A stretch of 62,000 nt of DNA from Cristatella mucedo (lineage: Eukaryota > Bryozoa > Phylactolaemata > Cristatellidae): the NCBI GenBank assembly GCA_009760855.2, contig WPIO01000016.1:395001-457000 (forward strand). The letters run 5' to 3'. The position numbers and the translations under genes were made by a program. Position 1 is the first letter of the stretch. Each line of letters opens with the position of its first letter. Below the pieces are notes generated by a model. The model was given only the letters and a program-made list of their open reading frames with translations. It had not been told where the DNA came from and did not search any database. Below, in pieces: positions 28,779-40,498 of this stretch.

Positions 28779-30845
28779 TTGGCGCGTCTTCCCTCGGTAT
28801 GTGTCCTCATCGAAAACTCGGAGACGTCTGCGCTGGTGGATATGGGATGCTCGAGGTCCATAATTTCGGCGGTGCTTGCAGACCCTGCGAGGGTCGGGCG
28901 ACCGTGCGAGCCGGTCGTGATGATGAATCGAACCACTGCTGTCTGCAATCCACGTGCATCCCGACGTTAGCCCTCTGAGGACGAACGATAGTGCTCGATT
29001 GCCTCGTGTCAGATGTCTTTCCTGGTTTCGGGCTGCTGCTCGGTGTGGACGCCATTTAACTGCTGTGGGCGGCGTATTTATCGGACCTGTTCAGCTGTTG
29101 GCCAAGTTGAGTTCATGGGCCAAGAGTTCACGAGTTCACGGGAGAAGTTCGAAAGCGAAGTTCGTGCCAACGCAACATGAACTAAACAACAGTGGTGGCG
29201 TCTGCCTGTCAGCGAACCAGGCAGATAAGGACTGTAAGGCCACGTCCCATCAGGAACGCCGGTCAGTCAAATGGAAGTGGAAGAATTGTGCTGCCGCTCC
29301 TGAATCGGAAAATCTTGTCGCTTCATACCACGTGGCAGAGGACATTTATGCCGATTACGAAAAGGAAGTAAGCGAGTGGATCAAGGAAGGCTGGTTGCAG
29401 GCATTCGCTAGTCATTGAGGTGGCCTGATCCCTCTGATAATAATAATAATAATAGTAATGCACTTGATAAAGCGCCCCCAGAGAACTTAATCTCTTTCTA
29501 GGCGCTTTACATTTGCTGCAAAGTGAAATGCAATTGAATGGTAAGTAAAATCATGCTTGAAAAGCAAACAAAATGAATAATATGGTTAGGGGTGACATGC
29601 ACAGGGTCAGCATGCAAATGTGGTTAGTGGCAGCATGCATAGTGTCAGCACGCATAAGCACATCAAGGACGAATCACAGGGACCCACTAAATGCTGTCCT
29701 AAATAGGTGTGTTTTTAAGTTCCTTTTAAATGTGGTCAGGTCAGGCGATGTTCTGACGCAGGTCGGGAGAGAGTTCCAGGCTTTGAAAGCATACAAACTA
29801 AATGCACGGTCTCCAAAGGATTTGAGGTTTGTACGGGGGTATTTGTAGACTGTTGGATTCCGAAAAGCGGGTCGTACGATGCTTGGCCTGATGGGGGAGT
29901 ATATCTGACAGATAGGCTGGAGCCATAGAATGAAGGGACCTAAAAGTGAGGGACAAAACCTTGAAGTCAATCCGTTGCTTGACTGGTAGCCAGTGCTGGT
30001 GGGCGAGAAGTGGAGTAATGTGGCAACTGCGACGCTCACGACAGACAAGCCTAGCTGCAGAGTTTTGCACCAGCTGCAATCGCCGTCTGATGGCCGTCGT
30101 GCAGGCAAGTAAGGGCAAGGTATGAGGCCCGTAATGGACTAGAGAGAACTATATCAGTTTATCTCGAGTCACACGGCCGGCGGCGATGTGTATAGCACTA
30201 AGCTCAGAGCGCGGAGACAGCTGAGCGAGAGCGTGAGCATAACCTTGACCTTCGAAAAGCATACTTGCAAGTGCACGCTTACCCAGCTCTCTAGCAATAT
30301 CAGGTCGTGGAGTACAGGGGTCGTCGGTATTGCCTAACGCGACTGAGTTGTGGACTTATGTACCACTTATGTTATGTATTACCTTATGTCGCACCAAAAA
30401 TAATGACCTCGGTCCTGACAAAGGTTCTGTCCATGAACGAGAGAGTGCGTGCTGGTACTGATTCGTTTGTTGACAATATTATTGCCAAAACAGCGTCTTC
30501 TCAAATGCTGAGATCACACCGACTTTTTACAGTACGGAGGCGAAGCGAACGGAGACTTTGGCCTCGTCGACGGACTTCGGCTCTTGGACTTTGCATATTT
30601 TCAGACCAAAGGAAGGTGAAGAGCTTTGTTGGCGCCGAGATAATGTGGAGATAATGCGCATTGCCTGATGCATTATCGCGACGGCAGTTCGGACGCCGGC
30701 GGAAGGCCTCACAGCTGCGTTCGGGAGCACTCCGGACGCCAGCGAGAATGTACTTCTGGGTGAATCCGCTTCAGCGTTTTTCGTGTTATCGCGTACGTTC
30801 AGATGAGGAGAACTTCAAACTAAACTTGCCACGCCTTAAATAATG
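28779..30845 (+). mobile_element. Degenerate LTR retrotransposon pol (protease and RT), split by LINE B
   Basis: A retropepsin-like active site ALVDMGCSRSII (28830-28865; DMG in place of DS/TG) is followed by LDCLVSDVFPGFGLLLGVDA with a stop soon after. The PR-RT linker (WKWK, YEKEVSEWIKEGWLQ) and GGLIPL reach 29432. After the LINE B insertion, MAVVQASKGKV, LRKAYLQVHAYPAL, VVEYRGRRYCLTRL, APKIMTSVLTKVLS and FVDN (30466-30477, second catalytic Asp lost) mark the RT. Stops and frameshifts are frequent. No LTRs were found. It could be Ty3/gypsy-like or BEL/Pao-like. Confidence 0.75.
29439..30085 (-). mobile_element. LINE B copy inserted in an LTR retrotransposon
   Basis: The minus strand encodes [40 protein letters not shown] and the C-terminal THLFRTAFSGSL, then UTR and (ATT)n tail. 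It is 5'-truncated at the LQL(V)QNSA region. The 6-bp tctgat is duplicated at 29433-29438 and 30086-30091. Confidence 0.88.
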
Positions 30846-31267
30846 AAAAATAAATTTCGCACCCGCACGCCATCAAGCTGCATGCAGAATTCACACTTTT
30901 TGTAACTAGTTTTTAGTCCATTCTATCTCTTGCTCGGTCCAACTTATTCAAAGTATTTCCCTATACAGGTTTCATTCAGGCCGTACAAAACAGAAGAAGG
31001 TCAAGGACAAATAGCTCTTTGACTCAAGTCGTTTAACTGTGCTCGAAAAAACATCAAATCCTTAACCTTGGATTTGGTGACCGCACCTTCGCTTCGCATG
31101 CTGTAAATGCCTGAACCACACTATCGCTTGATGTCCCACATCTCCTGATTTGACGACGTTTAATCAGAAGCTTAAACCCACACAGCACTCCTCACAGCAT
31201 TCGCTCCATCGGTATTCGGAATTGCCTTTCGTGCGTCCTGAAATTTTGCTTGATAATATTTAATAAT

Positions 31268-31890
31268 AATTATATATAACGTATGTCTGTCGTGAGCGTC
31301 GCAGTTGCCACATTACTCCACTTCTCGCCCACCAGCACTGGCTACCAGTCAAGAAACGGATTGACTTCAAGGTTTTGTCCCTCACTTTTAGGTCCCTTCA
31401 TTCTATGGCTCCAGCCTATCTGTCAGATATACTCCCCCATCAGGCCAAGCATCGTACGACCCGCTTTTCGGAATCCAACAGTCTACAAATACCCCCGTAC
31501 AAACCTCAAATCCTTTGGAGACCGTGCATTTAGTTTGTATGCTTTCAAAGCCCGGAACTCCCTCCCGACCTGCGTCAGAACATCCCCTGACCTTACGACA
31601 TTTAAAAGGAACCTAAAAACACACCTATTTAGGACAGCATTTAGTGGGTCCCTGTGATTCGTCCTTGATGTGCTTATGCTTGCTGACACTGTGCATGCTG
31701 CCACTAACCACATTTGCATGCTGACCCTGTGCATGTCACCCCTAACCATGCTATTCATTTTGTTTGTTTTTCAAGCATGATTTTACTTACCATTCAATTG
31801 CTTTTCACTTTTCAGCAAATGTAAAGCGCCTAGAAAGAGATTAAGTTCTCTGAGGGCGCTTTATCAAGTGCAATATTATTATTATTATTA
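31268..31890 (+). mobile_element. LINE B copy, sister of the 29439 copy in opposite orientation
   Basis: It encodes the same RT C-terminus and shares private changes with the 29439-30085 copy (SLYAFKA where other copies have SSYAPKA; aaaagtgaaa in the UTR). Followed by AT-rich sequence to about 31990. Confidence 0.85.
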
Positions 31891-32369
31891 TTATTATAAT
31901 TATTATTTATGTATTGTATATTGTAATAATTATATTAATTAAATTAATTATATAATAATAATAAAATAATTCAATATTATTTAACAACTAATCTGCTTCT
32001 TTTTAAGCATACACACAGTGCCTAGTGAGAGCTTTCGTTCTCTCAGGGGGAAATATAAACGTATCATTACTCTTAATAGTTTTCTCCAGTACGAACAGTG
32101 CAGAAAGTTTCACTAACTGTCTGGCTTAAAAAAAATAATTCAGCTATTCCACATCATATCATACCGGTGTTACAAGCACCGTTCTTGACCTTGCATCGAT
32201 AGTTCACTCTAGAATTAGTTCGGCCTCACACAAGTGTCACAGGATCGACGTACGACGCCCCGTCGATCCTCGTTTGGTGTCACATCGTAGGATCCATCGA
32301 TCGCTCGCAGGATGTGACGGTTTTGCACTTGCACTCGCTGCGCTGCGACCCACAACCTACCAAATCCAC

Positions 32370-32890
32370 TCGCCCACTAGGCTAAGCGTCGTACCCACTA
32401 CTTTTCGGAATCTAACTGTTTACCTATACCTCGTACACACCTCAAATCCTTTGGAGACCGTGACCTTGGTTCGTATGCTCCCAAAGCCTGAAACTCGCTC
32501 CCGACTTCCTTCACGACATCCCCTAACTTGACCTCATTTAAAAAGAAATTAAAAATGCACCTAGTTATGACAGCATTTAGTGGGTCTCTGCAATTCGTCC
32601 TTCATGTGCTTATGCGTGCTGACACTGTTGCATGCTGCCACTAACCACACTTGCATGCTGACCCTGTGCATGTCACCCCTAACCATGTTATCCATGTAGT
32701 TTATCAAGCATGGTATTACTCACCATTCAGTCGCGTTTCCCTTTGCAGCAAATGCAAAGCGCCTAGAAAGAGATTGAGTTCTCTGAGGGCTCTTTATCTA
32801 AGGGCGCTTTATCTGAGGGCTCTTTATCTGAGGGCGCTTTATCTGAGGGCGCTTTATCTGAGGGCTCTTTATCTGAGGGCGCTTTATCGA
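32370..32890 (+). mobile_element. Diverged LINE B copy with a 15-bp tandem tail
   Basis: RT-end remnants (aaatccactcgcccactaggctaagcgtcg, cctcatttaaaaagaaatt) precede a normal UTR to ctctg. The 3' terminus is then seven 15-bp units of aggg(c/t)(g/c)ctttatctg at 32786-32890 in place of (ATT)n. Confidence 0.8.
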
Positions 32891-33023
32891 GCGTATTAGT
32901 ATTAGGAATGTGTCAATGTGGAGGACTCGTGCTAGAGTCCCCATTGCGGTAGGATATGCTTAACTTTAGGAACGTGCGTGGCTTGGATTGCTATCTTCGA
33001 AAATGGTCACCAAGATGGCCGAA

Positions 33024-33100
33024 CAAGAACAGGAAGATATATATATATATAATTTATATATCTTCCTGTTCTTATATATATATATATATATATAAGATAT

Positions 33101-33134
<34 letters not shown>

Positions 33135-33143
33135 AGAACAGGA

Positions 33144-33187
<44 letters not shown>

Positions 33188-33240
33188 ATATATAGGTATG
33201 TATGTATACATATATGTACATACATATATCTATGTGTGTG
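33024..33240. repeat. AT/TG compound tract with aagaacaggaa hairpins
   Basis: aagaacaggaagatatata pairs with tatatatcttcctgttctt (33024-33074), and a third aagaacaggaa lies at 33133-33145. (TG)n follows at 33165-33187. Confidence 0.9.
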
Positions 33241-33351
33241 TGTACACGAGCAGCTCACTGCTGCCTGTGGACTCACCGCTTCGCTGAGTCATAGCACTTC
33301 CATCATGGAAGACTAGATGACAACGTTGCACCGTCTTGTCACAAGTGCAAA

Positions 33352-33490
33352 TAAATACAATTCATTTGTATAGCGCCCTAACAGAACTTAATCTCTATTC
33401 GGGCGTTTCACTTATGCCTCAGGGACTCAGCTCACGACCTCGACCAGACCTTGGTCGGGGCGAGCACCTTAACCACTGGGCCAAACCAGC
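33352..33490 (-). mobile_element. SINE family S1
   Basis: Reverse copy: tail attcatttgtatagcgccctaacagaac..., then ggactcagctcacgacctcg and ggcgagcaccttaaccactgggcc (A box complement). Confidence 0.8.
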
Positions 33491-33540
33491 TCGGCTCCAT
33501 CTTACCACAAGACGCAAGTGCCCTATCTCGCGGCGTGATA

Positions 33541-33655
33541 ACAATAATAATAAAGCACTTGATAAAGCGCCCTCAGAGAACTCGATCTCTTTCTAGGCGC
33601 TTTACATTTACTGCAAAGGGAACCGCGATTGAATGGTGAGTATTACCATGATGGA
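33541..33655 (-). mobile_element. LINE B 3' end fragment
   Basis: aataataataaagcacttgataaagcgccctcagagaac is the terminal stem-loop and tail in reverse orientation, ending near ggtgagtattaccatg. Another LINE B copy starts head-to-head at 33751. Confidence 0.8.
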
Positions 33656-33674
33656 CTTTCTCGCTTTAATTTGT

Positions 33675-33676
<2 letters not shown>

Positions 33677-33745
<69 letters not shown>

Positions 33746-33747
33746 TA
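33677..33747. repeat. (GA)n tract between head-to-head LINE B copies
   Basis: gagaga with one ggga and one cgag break. Confidence 0.95.
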
Positions 33748-33750
33748 TAT

Positions 33751-34572
33751 ATCTCTCGTTAGACGACCACATCAGCTCCACAGTCAAATCCGCCTATTTT
33801 CAGCTTCATAACATTGCTAAAATTCGGGCCTGTTTAGATAAAAATACCACGTCCAAGTTGGTCCATGCATTCGTGACATCTCGTCTCGACTTCTGCAACT
33901 CACTGCTCACTGGCCTACCAGCATGTGCGATCAGGTGATTGCAGCAGGTGCAAAACTCTGCAGCTAGGCTTGTCAGTCGTGAGCGTCGCAGTTGCCACAT
34001 TACTCCACTTCTCGCCGACCTGCACTGGCTACCAGTCAAGCAACGGATTGACTTCAAGGTTTTGTCCCTCACTTTTAGGTCCCTTCATTCTATGGCTCCA
34101 GCCTATCTGTCAGATATGCTACCCCATCAGGCTAAGCATCGTACCACCCGCTTTTCGGAATCCAACAGTCTAGAAATACCTCATACAAACCTTAAATCCT
34201 TTGGAGACCGTGCATTTAGTTCATATGCTCCCAAAGCCTGGAACTCTCTCCCGACCTGCGTCAGAACATCGCCTGACCTGACCACATTTAAAAGGAACCT
34301 AAAAACACACCTATTTAGGACAGCATTTAGTGGGTCCCTGTGATTCGTCCTTGATGTGCTTATGCGTGCTGACACTATGCATGCTGCCGCTAACCACATT
34401 TGCATGCTGACCCTGTGCATGTCACCCCTAACCATGTTATTAATTTTGTTTGTTTATCAAGCATGATATTACTCACCATTCAATTGCATTTCCCTTTGCA
34501 GCAAATGTAAAGCACCTAGAGAGAGATTGAGTTCTCTGAGGGCGCTTTATCAAGTGAAATATTATTATTATT
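33751..34572 (+). mobile_element. LINE B copy, RT C-terminal half
   Basis: It begins inside LSLDDHISSTVKSAYFQLHN and continues through [18 protein letters not shown] to LFRTAFSGSL with one frameshift near 33935, then UTR and (ATT)n. It starts directly after a (GA)n tract. Confidence 0.88.
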
Positions 34573-34585
34573 ATATATATATATA

Positions 34586-34745
34586 TAATTATATTAATCG
34601 TTAGTTCATCGACATAAGAGACCGAATCACAATTCAGCCGCTTAACATATGCCACAGGGGTTGAGCCCATAACCTTGGCCACCGAATTCATTCACCTTGA
34701 CCTCGGCCGTTTAAGGCGAGCACCATGACCGCTGGGCCAAAGGCT
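34586..34745 (-). mobile_element. SINE S1-like, diverged
   Basis: Reverse copy with gggttgagcccataacct and ggcgagcaccatgaccgctgggccaaa. The tail is diverged (aagagaccgaatcacaattcagccg) and an extra 20-bp stretch sits in the head. Confidence 0.6.
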
Positions 34746-34867
34746 TAAACGAAACTGAAAGCGTAAGCGTTACGTAACGCGGCTTTACGCGCTCACTGCT
34801 CCGTCGCCTGCTATGATGCTCTACGATTTCTTTCGCTGGACAATTTAGAATGGTGATCCATGCTCAC

Positions 34868-34923
34868 TAGCAGACAGGTGAGCTCAATAGCAGACAGGTG
34901 AGCTCAATAGCAGACAGGTGAGC
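34868..34923 (+). repeat. 20-bp tandem repeat, 2.8 copies
   Basis: agcagacaggtgagctcaat repeated. Confidence 0.9.
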
Positions 34924-35632
34924 CGCGGTCTTAAATCCGTCACATTCCGCAAGGAGGCGCCGCCGCAGAAGGAGGAGCAGGAAAGAACAGTGTGAGTCAC
35001 GCCTCATCAGTTACCGGCTTAGACCGCGTCGCGGATGTGGCGCCCCCTACCGCCACCATGCGAGCCGGTACCTCCACTTCCTGCCGCCGCGCCCCCAATA
35101 CGTGGCCCTGCAGCACTAAAGGAGGTCGGTCGCCTCAGTGGCAAAGCTACGCCTGCAGCGCCCTCGACCAAGACGAGCGCGAAGTCGCCATCTTTATTGC
35201 ACGAGAACAAAACGCGCGGCGCCGAGGTCGCGCGCGCGCCTGCCATGCGGAGTACGGGGTGGCAGCCGGCAGCGTCGCGGACGGCGCACGCGCGAGGGGC
35301 GGCAGGGGTTCTTTGCAGGCAAGCGGAGACTGCAAAGATAGCGCGCGAGCGAAAGTCTCGGAGGCGCAGTGGACGCAGATGTCCGGATAAACCAGACCGA
35401 GGCCAGAGGCGCCGGGTCCCTGCCGCGCCAGCTAGCTGGCAGAAATATGCAGGAGCGCAGGCCGCTCGCGAGGCAGCAGCCGCGGAGGCCGCGGCTGCTG
35501 CCTCGCGCGCCAGTCTGGCCGCGACGTCGCGGTGCCAGTCTGGCTTCGCGGCGGCGGCGGCGAGCGCTCGCCGCCGCCGCGAGCGCTCCTACCACGAAAT
35601 GCTGGATCGAGACGCTGCCAGGCGGCGGTCCC

Positions 35633-35635
<3 letters not shown>

Positions 35636-35687
<52 letters not shown>
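35636..35687. repeat. (GA)n tract in a CpG-dense block
   Basis: Pure gagaga flanked by gcggtcccgca and gccgccgcggcgg. Confidence 0.95.
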
Positions 35688-35688
<1 letters not shown>

Positions 35689-37125
35689 GCCGCGGCGGCG
35701 GAAGGCGCCGCGGCGCCGGCTGCGGATACGACGGGCACGCCGAGTCCAGGCAGTGATGTCCACGCGCAGTCCTTGCTTTAAAAGCACCAAGAATTGCGTT
35801 TGGACAATCACTGCCGTGACGGCTGCGTTTCGAAGAGGCTGGCGATCTCACTCGCCCGCCCGCCTGCTTCCTGTTCGCGTGGCAACAGGAGCGTCCGTTG
35901 CTCGCCGCGCCGCACCGCGCCGAGCCGCTCGACTCCGGAGCACGAGCGCGTCTGCGCAGTAGCGTGCTGCAAAGCAGCTGCGCTCACCGAAGCGCGGCTA
36001 ATCCCAACCGCGGCGTCCAGTAGCCGCGGCCGGCTGTCACAAATAAGCCGGGCGAGTGACGAATGAAGGCGGGCATCAGCGACCGGCGGCGGCGGCGGCG
36101 CTAGGTCACTGTCAGATCGCTGCGGCCCACGCCCATCCGTCAGCCGGACGAGACAGAGAGAGGCAGGGAGAGAGGGGGGCAGGGAGGCAGGGAGGCAGGG
36201 AGGCAGGGAGAGAGACAGGGATTCCCGGGGGTCGGACCGGCGGCGGCTACGGGCAGGATGGGCGCGGCTGCTAGCGCCGCTCGTGCGCGCACTCGCTGGG
36301 AGCCGTGGCCGGCGGAGGGCGGGCAGGGGCCGGTGTCGCTCTCTCCAGCGCTTCTCTGCGCCGAGGCCGCGCTCTCTGCGCTTGCTCCGGGGCTTGCCGC
36401 AGTGTCCCGCCGCCCGCAGTGCTTCTGTGCCCAGCGCATTCGCCCAGCTCGGTTTTTCCTTGCGATTCCGCGAGACTCGCGAGCAGGGAGGCGCCGCCGG
36501 AAGTATGGCGGTGCGGGTAGCGGACGCAGCGGCAGCAGCAACGGCGGCGGATGCCATAACTGACGGTCGTGATTTATTGACGACCGGAGAGAGGCGGCAG
36601 CGGATGATATGCTGCTGCTGCCGCCGCTGCAGTAGCAGCGGCAGATGGGAGGTGGATAATAACTAAGCGGTAGGAGTTGGTGAAAACCATTACGGCACGC
36701 GAGAGGGTAGCCCGAGGCCTTCACCGAGGCCGCTTTACCGTAGCGGAAGCTCTTAGCTATGCGCCGCAAAGCGGCTGCCTTGTCGCGAACCGCCGAAAAA
36801 GGAACGGCGCGCAAGGACACAAGGCCGCTTCCTGTGCGGCCTGCGAATTTGCTGATCGCAGACTTGTTGCTTGCTTTCATGCCAATCTGGCGACTGCGTT
36901 GGAGGCAAGATTCTGGGGAATGGCGGCGCAGTCAACAGAGGACTGCTGGCGACCGAGGACTGGCGTGCGTGCGTGCGTGGTCGGTTCGCTGGAGTTTCGC
37001 CGCTGCCGCCTGCTAACGCGGCTAGCGTAGCAGCCTCGCTCCAACTCTCCACTGAACGCTTACCCGCAGAAAGAGCTGAATACTAGCTGATTTGCTTGCA
37101 GCGGCGATATAGAATCTCCACATGA

Positions 37126-37210
37126 TTCGAACCCTAAGTAAGGCGGTCGCTTTTCACGACCTCGGTCCTGAGGATGTGAAAAGCGACCGCCTTACTTAGT
37201 GTGCCATCAC
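37126..37210. repeat. 24-bp perfect hairpin made from an S2 SINE head
   Basis: Arms 37134-37157 and 37176-37199 are perfectly complementary, with an 18-nt loop. The arm sequence (taaggcggtcgcttttcac, then gacctcgg) matches the S2 head at 11816. Confidence 0.85.
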
Positions 37211-38344
37211 GGCTCACCAGCTGAAGGAGCTCTTCCACGTCTTACACGGCCAGCGTAGGAGCCTCATTCCAACTCTCCAATGGAGGCGTGCCCGAAGAAA
37301 GAGCTAAAGGAGCTCTTCCAGGTCAGAGCGAGGAAAATGCTCCGGCCGCAGCAACTCGGCTGCGGTTAAAAGAAAAGTGGAATCGCTACAGCGGCTAAGA
37401 CCTGTCGGAGCGGCGTTCGATCGGGCGCCATGGGTCAGGGGTCGCGCTCGCGGCGACGGGCGTGGCGCTGCCCGCACACGCTCCGTCGCTTGGCTTTCTA
37501 GAAGCCCCGACGGCGAGCCATCGATTCTGGGTAGATTTACAATCACTTCTCATTATCGTAGCTGTTTGAAACGGTATTATTTTTCCTGCAGAACTTCCGC
37601 TGGCGAGTCAATGGGCGAATTCGGTACGCCGCTAGCGACGTTTAATTGAAAGCGACGTCGTAAGTTTGGCGTGCCGCAACGAGTAAGATTATGACTGCTT
37701 AGGATATTATTCGAGGTCACTGACTTGCGGTGATTAGGAACCGACTGCGTCACAATTTACGTTGTTTTAGCATAAACAGCGAGACTCGTGCAATATTCAG
37801 TTATGCTGTAGGCTTTTGAGGCGGGCAGCTGAGCTGCGCTCTGGGCGACGTGCTGAGAATCGCAGGCAGTGGTTTCAGCGAATTGTCGAAATCCGGTCTA
37901 AGTAAGCGAGAAAATCGACCAGAATCGATGGCACGAAGCTCGAATATGAGTGAATATAGTTTGCAATACACTGTCTTTATAATTCGCCAAACAAATTTCG
38001 CCGTGCTAGCGCGATCTCACGAAATCGGCAGCAGAGGGCCGCAATACGGCCAGTACCTAGCGCGACGCGCTCTAACGCAGGCTTTTGTCTCGTGCGAACG
38101 CGCACTATGAGAATTTTTATGGGTACACTTGAACGCTAGTGTAGTTTATTATGCAATCCAAATCGGAGCTGTGCGCCCCGCTATGATTTCCTGCGGATTG
38201 CGGTGGCGGCCGGAAGTCTTTGGAGCATATTTGTTGGAGAAGGCGCGAGAGCGAAAGGGCAGAAAATTCAATTGTAGCTAAAACCACGGTGAAAAAAAAT
38301 AACTACTCAAAATTTGAACTGCGCTTGACCCGAGTGGATCGAGG

Positions 38345-38565
38345 TGCTTCCACGCTGCTCACTACCTCAATTGCTCTCCTACTGACTCTGCTATGCTTCC
38401 CACTTTCTCCTTGTTGCGTGAGACAAAGTCTGTTGGCTACCGAATGCGTACCGAAAGCCGCTTAGGCTGTGAGTGAGCTATACAAAACACTCCTGCGTAA
38501 CACCCACACGGTCTTTTATGAATTGGTGGAGTTACAGACGGAGATACATTACAATACATTCGTCG
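38345..38565 (+). mobile_element. LINE A 3' UTR fragment with ATTAC tail
   Basis: It shares cgctgctcactacctcaa..gctgtgagtgagctatacaaaac with the other copies and ends agatacattacaatacatt. Confidence 0.78.
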
Positions 38566-39839
38566 AATCGTGTGTATTATGTCTACGGTAAATCGGCGCG
38601 CACCGAGGCGGCAGCCTCGATGGCCGCCGCGCTACGACGCTCAGGCTTCGCCGGAACTAGTGAACTATTACGTCGCGGCGCGTCGGCAACGGCTGGCGCT
38701 AGCTGGTACGAGCGCTCGATTTACGGCACAGGAAGTCTTTTTCCAGAAGGCGCTACAGCCGTCCGCCGCGTGTGCAACAATATTCGCTCGCTCGCTCGCC
38801 CGGATACGGCTAGAAGGCCGCGTCAGCAGCGTCGCGCGAAATGCCCGAATTCGCCTCAGGGTCAAGGCCGCCAGGCACGCTCGACGAAGCCGCGGGATGG
38901 CTGTGAATTGGGCGCTGCGAACAGAGCAGAAATTACAGCACTTTCCAACAATAGGACACCTGCTTGGGAATAGTCTTTTTGAAGCGCACACTTACCGTTT
39001 AAATGGAATAGCTAATCTGCCTAACAAGATTCAATTGCTTACAATTTCTGAAAATGGTCGGAGTAAATGCGGTGGCTCGCAAGCACGCGTCTTCACCGCA
39101 AAAACCCAGCTCCGCGTGTTACCACTGAATTAAAGTGCACTCGGTTGATCCTTAGCGTTTCATTCCAAAAATAAACTATATGTCGCGGATGTTTGACTTG
39201 CATTCTGTGTGCGGTGGGCTTAGATTCCTCGCTAATCGCACGGCCCACCAAACACGAAGGGAGCGCCTTCCTATGACGACGACGACGAGTCAGCTCCCTC
39301 GTCACTCGCTCGACGGTCGTCTTTAATTGTATTTAATCTCTTGGTAGATGCTGCGGTTCTGGCCGACTCTCGCTCTTCATCGACGGCTGCTGCTGAAGGC
39401 GAAATGTCCGAAAAATGTCTTCCATTCTTTTCAGGGAAGGCTTGCCTTTCAATGGACGAACAAATTAAAAATATATAAACCACACGACCGTTTTGACAAC
39501 TGACACGCGACCGAAACATGGTTGAAAACGTTCCTTTGGAAGACGCGTTTACACCGGAAATAGTATGTCGAACGCACTCGTACGAACTTGGGTGAAAATA
39601 AGGCCAACGGAGCGCTGGTGTTTCTCCGGTGAACTTTGCTGATAAAAGTTACCCCGCGCGGTTATTAACCGACACAAGACCACTATGCAAAACTCTAGTG
39701 AGAGAAAAAAGAAAGCGACGCACAGCGAACCTCCCTCGGTTCATCAAACAAAATTGCTGTTACATTTATGACTTTACATTAACGTACTGTATGTACATCT
39801 ACGACACAACGTCGAGTACCTCAATGGCCGTGCACCTTT

Positions 39840-39980
39840 GGCCAGCTGGTTTGGTCCAGCGGTTAAGGCGCTCGCCCCGACCAAGGTCTGGCCGAGGTCG
39901 TGGGCTCAAGCCCTGCAGCATATGAGAAGCGCCTGAATAGAGACCAAGTTCTCTTAGGAAGCTACACAAATGAATTATAC
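39840..39980 (+). mobile_element. SINE family S1
   Basis: ctggtttggtccagcggttaaggcgctcgcc, gggctcaagccctgc, then gcgcctgaatagagaccaagttctcttaggaagctacacaaatg. A (CA)n tract follows directly. Confidence 0.82.
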
Positions 39981-39987
39981 GTAATAC

Positions 39988-40004
39988 ACACACACACACA
40001 CACA

Positions 40005-40089
<85 letters not shown>
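39988..40089. repeat. (CA)n microsatellite at a SINE tail
   Basis: About 50 CA units with one cata break, directly after SINE S1. Confidence 0.97.
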
Positions 40090-40093
<4 letters not shown>

Positions 40094-40127
40094 ACCGTAT
40101 CTATGAAAAATAGTGCATGCATCTTTG

Positions 40128-40305
40128 CAAGCTATACAAAATATTAGCTGATTGAACAGCCTTGTTTGTATACCAGCAGAACGGCTATCGCCAACGCTTG
40201 CAGTTGGCAATAAAGGATCGCCCACTGCAGGATTCGAACCCATGACCTTGGTCATGAAGAGCAAGCACCTTAACGCCTGTTGGGTTATCGCGGCCCAGTA
40301 TACAG
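40128..40305 (-). mobile_element. SINE family S2
   Basis: Reverse copy: attagctgattgaacagcc, gttggcaataaaggatcgcccactgcaggattcgaaccc (perfect B box complement), then gagcaagcaccttaacgcctgttgggttatcgcggccc. Confidence 0.8.
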
Positions 40306-40422
40306 CACTACTTGGGTTGGACTGTTGTAATTACGTATGCACGGGCTAGCAAAATAGCTATTATAGCCTTCTACAGTTATCGCTTAACATGGGCGGTAGA
40401 ATTGCATTTAAATCTCAACTAA

Positions 40423-40426
<4 letters not shown>

Positions 40427-40498
<72 letters not shown>
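40427..40498. repeat. (AT)n microsatellite
   Basis: Pure alternating AT. Confidence 0.97.

Larger units (their letters stand above)
34746..38344. other. CpG-dense unassigned block
   Basis: 34990-37120 is CpG-rich with GCC/CGG, GA and ggcaggga repeats, and resembles an island. Long open frames exist on both strands because stop codons are rare in such sequence. 37200-38344 is plainer. No gene recognised. Confidence 0.3.

Noticed and set aside
34992-36880. Several Arg/Ala-rich ORFs over 190 codons on both strands
   Set aside because: Stop codons are rare in CpG-dense DNA. Both strands and several frames are open, and no family or splice logic appears.
38570-39133. 187-codon plus-strand ORF
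   Set aside because: It lies after a LINE A tail in GC-rich DNA, with both strands open. Arg/Ala-rich composition, no domain, no splice support.
39286-39480. Ser/Asp/Arg-rich minus-strand frame ending SSSSS
   Set aside because: Weakly protein-like, but no good acceptor and no partner exon in phase.
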